64,000 nt of DNA, taken from the NCBI RefSeq assembly GCF_963583255.1, contig NC_084811.1, forward strand, positions 11,984,088 to 12,048,087. Reading direction: 5' to 3'. Positions 58,147-64,000 of this stretch are shown here, one piece after another (position 1 is the stretch's first letter; every line of letters begins with the position of its first letter). Below the pieces are notes generated by a model. It ran no database searches and was not told where the DNA came from. It saw nothing but the letters and a program-made list of their open reading frames with translations. The stretch comes from Pyrus communis (taxonomy: Eukaryota; Streptophyta; Magnoliopsida; Rosales; Rosaceae). The position numbers were made by a program, and so were the translations under genes.

Positions 58147-58911
58147 ACAAAATAAAAAAATATTAATTTTTTGTGAAAATTAGGTCAGTAGTTCCAAGGC
58201 CGTCCAATTATCCCGGAAATGGACTAGGCTCGTGCCGAAAAAAGAGTTGAGCGGCTGGGTGCAAGTTGAAACGTCCTAGATACCGAGGCTTGAAACTAGA
58301 GTGAAATGCATGTATTGTGATGTAAAATTGGCGAATGAGAAAAGCTACAAAAATAATTGAAAAAAAAAAAAAAAAAATTGGACTCTAATTTTTGGTAGTT
58401 ATCATTTTTTTTTTTTTAATTAGTTTCAATTCTTTGAAAACTAAATACTGAACTTGGTCACCAAATAATTTTTTAGTTTTCAAAGAAACTACATATGAAA
58501 TAGTTATGAAACGGCCTCTTAACATTCATTCATCATGCATTTTGGTTTGTACAAAGTCTCTTAAGCCATAAAAATCTCATTACTGAAATTGGAATTTAAT
58601 ATAACAAAAAATAAAATTAATTTACTAATTTGAGATATCCATCATGATCTTTATTATTTATAGAGAGAAAGATCATCAGTAAAATTTTAAGGATAGTATG
58701 CTATCGGTGTATCATGCACACTACTTAAGATGTTCAATATTTATCTAATGTCCAAAAATTTCGGTGTAGGATGCAACGGTTTTTGGCTTGCAATCTGTTA
58801 AAGGCATTTGTTTTGGGTACACAGGGACATAAGGTTTAAATCTTGTCCTTGATATGGCAATAGAAAATAATGTTGGAGAAATTACACGATTAAGCAAACT
58901 TATTCTCCTAG
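58147..58911. other. AT-rich spacer
   Basis: No gene or recognised repeat. Confidence 0.5.
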
Positions 58912-58919
58912 GTCCTAGG

Positions 58920-59294
58920 TAGGCCTGGCAATTTCTGACACGACCCGATAACCCGACACGACACGACACGAAATTAACAGGTGTTTGGGTCGACACGATA
59001 ACGAATCGGGTCTTATCGGGTAACCCGATAAGCACCTGTTAAGATAACGGGTTGGGTCGGGTATACACGTGGGTAAACACGATACACGATAAGCAGAATA
59101 TTATTTTTATAATTTTATAACCCTAAAAAAATACTGTAATAATTATATACATTAATTTTACAATTTTATACCCCTAAAAATTATAATAAATATATATATA
59201 TATATATATTAAATTAACTATAAAATTTATAATAATTATAATTATTATATATACTATAATAATTATACCCCCAAAATATTAAGTCTATCTATAC

Positions 59295-59331
<37 letters not shown>

Positions 59332-62145
59332 TTTTATAAAAACTATAATGCATATTAATTAATAATTTAATATGCTTGAATCATGATCATGCATTTGTCA
59401 ACTTGCCGCCCTTTTTGAAAAAAAAAATGGAGGGAAAATGAAAATGTTAAGAAAAGTTGAAAATAAAACAAAAAAGTGAGGGAATTAGGGAAAGATGTTG
59501 GAGGGAAAAGTGAAAATGATAAGAAAAAGTTGAAAAGGAAACAAAAAAAAGAGGGAAAAATGAAAATTAATAGAAGTGATGAGAAATTTTTTTTTTTTTT
59601 TTAAGTTATTAACTTTTTATCACACATATGACTGTCATGACATATCTCACTATTTTTATAATGACACACGTGACACGTGATGTATGTACTATTCCGTGTA
59701 CCAGTCAATTATAATTTATACGTACAAAATAAATAGATTTAAATCTACTTAATAAATATATATATACACACACACACACACACGGAACTTGATTGATGGC
59801 ATACGAATTCTCCAAAACTAATTTCAACGATCCAAACCGGCAAAATTGTTTGTATATGCTTGGAGATCACATCAGCAAAAAATCACAAAAAAAAAACATT
59901 CAGAGATCAAGTAACGGGACAAAGCTTTTCAACGGTTATAAACGAAAAATCACGATTTAACGGTTATTTTAACTCCGATTTTGATGATTTTTTATAACTA
60001 CACTCCTTGACCCTATATGAATATAATGAATGAATTCGATCTTCAATTTAAAATATTTACACAAGTGGATACCACAAAATCTTATGTTATACTTAATAAA
60101 AGTATAAATAAACTCTAAGTGTTAGTTAATCTATCGTTTTACAAATTCTCCAAAACTAATTTCAACGATCCAAACCGTCAAAATTGTTTGTATATGCTTG
60201 GAGATCACATCAGCAAAAAATCACAAAAAAAAAACATTCAAAGATCAAGTAACCGGACAAAGCTTTTCAACGGTTATAAACGAAAAATCACGATTTAACG
60301 GTTATTTTAACTCCGATTTTGATGATTTTTTATAACTACACTCCTTGACCCTATATGAATACAATGAATGAATTCGATCTTCAATTTAAAATATTTACAC
60401 AAGTGGATACCACAAAATCTTTTGTTATACTTAATGAAAGTATAAATAAACTCTAAGTGTTAGTCAATCTATCGTTTTACGAATTCTCCAAAACTAATTT
60501 CAACGATCCAAACCGTCAAAATTGTTTGTATATGCTTGGAGATCACATCAGCAAAAAATCACAAAAAAAAAACATTCAGAGATCAAGTAACGGGACAAAG
60601 CTTTTCAACGGTTATAAACGAAAAATCACGATTTAACGGTTATTTTAACTCCGATTTTGATGATTTTTTATAACTACACTCCTTGACCCTATATGAATAT
60701 AATGAATGAATTCGATCTTCAATTTAAAATATTTACACAAGTGGATACCACAAAATCTTATGTTATACTTAATAAAAGTATAAATAAACTCTAAGTGTTA
60801 GTCAATCTATCGTTTTACAAATTCTGCAAAACTAATTTCAACGATCCAAACCGTCAAAATGGTTTGTATATGCTTGGAGATCACATTAGCAAAAAATCAT
60901 AAAAAAAAAAACATTCAAAGATCAAGTAACCGGACAAAGCTTTTCAACGGTTATAAACGAAAAATCACGATTTAACGGTTATTTTAACTCCGATTTTGAT
61001 GATTTTTTATAACTACACTCCTTGACCCTATATGAATACAATGAATGAATTCGATCTTCAATTTAAAATATTTACACAAGTGGATACCACAAAATCTTAT
61101 GCTATACTTAATGAAAGTATAAATAAACTGTAAGTGTTAGTCAATCTATCGTTTTACGAATTCTCCAAAACTAATTTCAACGATCCAAACCGTCAAAATT
61201 GTTTGTATATGCTTGGAGATCACATCAGCAAAAAATCACAAAAAAAAAAACATTCAGAGATCAAGTAACGGGACAAAGCTTTTCAACGGTTATAAACGAA
61301 AAATGACGATTTAACGGTTATTTTAACTCCGATTTTGATGATTTTTTATAACTACACTCCTTGACCCTATATGAATACAATGAATGAATTCGATCTTCAA
61401 TTTAAAATATTACACAAGTGGGTACCACAAAATCTTATGTTATACTTAATGAAATTATAAATAAACTCTAAGTGTTAGTCAATCTATCGTTTTACGAATT
61501 CTCCAAAACTAATTTCAACGATCCAAACCGTCAAAATTGTTTGTATATGCTTGGAGATCACATCAGCAAAAAATCACAAAAAAAAAACATTCAGAGATCA
61601 AGTAACGGGACAAAGCTTTTCGACGGTTATAAACGAAAAATGAAGATTTAACGGTTATTTTAACTCTGATTTTGATGAATTTTAACAGCTACACTCCTTG
61701 ACCCTATATGAATACAAAGAATGAATTTGATCTTCAATTTAAAATATTTACACTAGTGGAATTTATATACTTAATAAAAGTATGAATCAACTATAATATT
61801 AATAATTATATACATTTAATATTTGTAATAGATTAGTAGTGTATGTATTATTTTTTTTATTAGGCTTTCATTTTCGAGTGTAGATATAGTACTTGAACGA
61901 GAAATGTTTTAATGTTTTCAAGTAATATTTATGTCGCAATGTGTGGTATGTGCAAATTGTAAAAAAATATATTTTTTTCTTAACGGGTCATAACGGGTCG
62001 GGTCACTTTACCTGTTGGGTAAAGTGACACGACCTGTTAAGGACCCGTTAAGATAACGGGTGTGACACGACACGACCCGTTAAGATAACAGGTGTTACAC
62101 GAAAACGACACAAACACGACAGACACGACCCGTTTGCCAGGCCTA
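58920..62145. mobile_element. 3,226-bp non-autonomous hAT-like element with satellite core
   Basis: Perfect 8-bp target duplication GTCCTAGG (58912-58919 and 62146-62153) and inverted ends TAGGCCTGGCAA. Subterminal regions are dense in CGACACGAC / CGGGTCGTGTC / GTTAAGATAACGGGT words on both sides in opposite orientation, as expected for transposase-binding repeats of hAT elements. There is no transposase ORF. The interior is AT-rich and holds six 338-bp tandem repeats. Confidence 0.88.
59806..61762. repeat. Six tandem 338-bp repeats with alternating subtypes
   Basis: Units start (word AATTCTCCAAAACTAATTTC) at 59806, 60144, 60482, 60820, 61159 and 61497; the last is cut after about 265 bp. 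They differ at only a few positions each. Units 1 and 3 share CAGAGATCAAGTAACGGG and AATAAAAG. Units 2 and 4 share CAAAGATCAAGTAACCGG and AATGAAAG. No coding potential. Confidence 0.95.
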
Positions 62146-62153
62146 GTCCTAGG

Positions 62154-63033
62154 GTTCAAGAAAATTGCAGTCATCCAGGATTCGATCATAATCTAATGGT
62201 AGGTGATTATTTAACTTTTTTTGTTGTTCTTTCTCCTTCACGTTGGATTCAAATCAAATGGTGGGCTACCACATCTTTGTTGGACCCTGAAATCTGGGAG
62301 AATGGGGCCCTACGATTAAGGTAGGGAAGTCATTTCCACAGTGTTAGCCTCTTATACACCTCTGTTTAATCATAGCCGTTGATTTCACTTGACTTACTCA
62401 ATCTGATAGTCATAAATAAAGGAATGTTCATAAGAAGTTAATAAAGATGTGTGAAACTCACTTCCTTTAAGGTATTGGGTCGAATGTAGCCCTTTTGTTT
62501 TGGACAAAACTTGTTTTTTAGACGTCAATGGATGAAAGAGAGAGTCACTATCTATCGTATTGTGGGTAGTGGAGAGAAGCCATCTTATGCTTTGACCTTC
62601 AATGAAATCTGTTATTCTGGTCAGGGAGAAATTATCAAACGTCTAGCATGAGGGTGGAGAGAATGTAAGAGCCACTCATATCCATCACGAAGATTGTCAT
62701 TATTCTAATTTCTAAGCCAAATAAATCCATCATATATAGCTAAATCATAACTTGCATCGGATGACAACATTACATAATCCACAGCAACCAAATTAAAAAT
62801 GGGTTACATGGTCGGTAATATCGTCGTAGAATTAACAACAATAAGTCACGTATCTTTAAAGAATACAAATTTAAAAAGCCACATCACTTCTTATTCACTG
62901 GATTAGTATGGTATGTTATAATACCAGACTGCTAGTTAAAAAAACACATACAGGCATGATTATATTTTTCTTAAGGTTGACGGGACGACACAGCGTATCA
63001 GAATGTTTGATAAATAAAAACGCTACGAAAATA
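62154..63033. other. Spacer and pectinesterase 3' flank
   Basis: Contains the short MITE copy B (62324-62465). Nothing else recognised. Confidence 0.5.
62324..62465. mobile_element. Short MITE with inverted ends, copy B
   Basis: The left end GGGAAGTCATTTCCACAGTG and the reversed right end GGAAGTGAGTTTCACACATC are inverted. The centre reads CACCTCTGTTTAATCATAG and GACTTACTCAATCTGATAG, as in copy A at 18266-18417. Confidence 0.75.
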
Positions 63034-64000
63034 CTAGAATGTACGAGTCAATTGATCGTTGAGATTGTGATCATCATGAAGGTTGAAGAGTGGAGGATGT
63101 AAAAGCCAATCATTTCCATCAATGTACGAAATGTCCAAGAAAGGAGCTGCTTCAGATTCATTCAGTTGCCTTCCATACGAAACCCTATACGTATAATTCG
63201 CACCAGACCCCATGCAATCGTACTCCCCAAATAATACTGTCCTGCATTCAAATAAATTTCTTCGGAATTAGAAGACAAAGAAAATGAGAACGACTTGTTT
63301 GACATGATGAGTACACTGTCCCAATGCATAACGTGTAATACAAGAATATGCATTAATTTCTCTCTGTGTCTTTGTATTATTGGCACGAGACATTACTGTG
63401 GCAGTGTACCGTCCCATACAAGTTGCAATTTAACTTTTGGACATAAAAGCAATGAGGAGGAATTAAGCAATTAGTACTGACTGGTCTCTGGAGGGGTCTT
63501 TCCAGTCATTCCATCCATCTGAAGCAACAACATCAGACATGTATGTTTTCGAAAACACAACAGTTGCATAAGCTCCCCATGCTCGACCAAGCCACACTTT
63601 CCCACTTCCTCCAACGCTACAATTCACAAAGGAAAACCCGCTTTGCTCCTGCATCGACTGCCTTCCTTGCGCCGTGATGGCTCCACTTATCCCCGATTTG
63701 ACTGCATTTGCTATGGAGTTAAGGATGCACCCCTGTTGGAAACATTATGTGAAATGCCTTTTTAGTATCAAATGAGTGCTAATACCGTCAGATCAAATGA
63801 AATAACAGACATTAACATAAGGTGTGTGGAAGGTAAAAGGGGATGCATAGATAGCACCACCCCTATCTGACAGATAAGATATTGACATGTCACGCCATTC
63901 GGTGATTAAAATTTAAGAAAAAGTTTCCTCGTGATCTACCTCATATAGTGATCTAGCCTTTCCAAAAATGAAATCAATGGAGCCCTGAATGAAACATTCT
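63034..64000 (-). CDS. Pectinesterase (pectin methylesterase), 3' part, gene continues beyond the window
   Basis: Removes methyl esters from wall pectin. Minus-strand exons 64000-63940 (partial), 63732-63482 and 63241-63034 join in frame; the stop TAG is at 63036-63034. The first visible exon has [19 protein letters not shown], whose GSIDFIFG includes a catalytic Asp. The next has [19 protein letters not shown] with the conserved LGRAW Arg, then [12 protein letters not shown]. The last has [17 protein letters not shown], the usual C-terminal GEY..GPGA region, and ends LNDQLTRTF. The upstream QAVAL and QDTL parts and any pro-region lie outside. The short multi-exon layout suggests a PME without PMEI domain (PME53/PME15/PME31-like), but this is not certain. 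Confidence 0.9.

Noticed and set aside
58745..59035. 96-codon minus open frame at the left hAT end
   Set aside because: Arises from GC-rich subterminal repeats; not a transposase.
1..64000. CRISPR arrays, operons, riboswitches
   Set aside because: Not expected in a plant nuclear region. The tandem repeats found have no unique equal-length spacers with conserved direct repeats.

Overview
This 64 kb window is nuclear DNA of a dicot plant. Long intron-rich genes, AT-rich spacers, a Tat-type Ty3/gypsy retrotransposon and several families of small DNA elements all point that way. The gene set and repeat style suggest a woody rosid, perhaps an apple or pear relative, but that is a guess. No organelle or bacterial sequence was seen.

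Layout. Positions 1-493 hold a frameshifted piece of an LEA-2/NDR1-HIN1-like gene (minus). Positions 1235-15061 are one complete 13.8 kb Tat-lineage LTR retrotransposon with two 1,132-bp LTRs and a perfect 5-bp target duplication. Its gag-pol is broken by stops and frameshifts. Between integrase and the 3' LTR it carries a five-exon antisense gene for a plant mobile domain (PMD) protein. An alpha-expansin gene (minus) lies at 18454-20725. The 51-exon gene for the HEAT-repeat protein SGR6 (MROH1-like, plus) covers 23008-45750. Two tandem UDP-glycosyltransferases of the UGT73 type (plus) lie at 46798-48258 and 51060-52541. From 52842 to about 56.3 kb is a probable Helitron carrying scrambled pieces of at least three unrelated genes. 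SINE copies follow. A 3,226-bp hAT-like element at 58920-62145 contains six 338-bp tandem repeats. The last three visible exons of a pectinesterase (minus) lie at 63034-64000 and the gene runs off the right edge.

How the genes relate. Expansin and pectinesterase both act on the cell wall, SGR6 is a vacuolar-membrane protein of shoot gravitropism, and the UGT pair glycosylates small molecules. I see no operon-like or pathway link between them beyond the tandem UGT duplication.

Most of the unusual structure is in mobile DNA. It includes the intron-bearing antisense PMD gene in the retroelement, a hAT-like family with GC-rich ends found in the expansin intron and three SGR6 introns, the gene-capturing Helitron, and a small satellite with higher-order structure inside a hAT element. 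Exon borders were set by reading splice sites and checking that reading frames join. All family assignments are from memory of protein families, with no database search.
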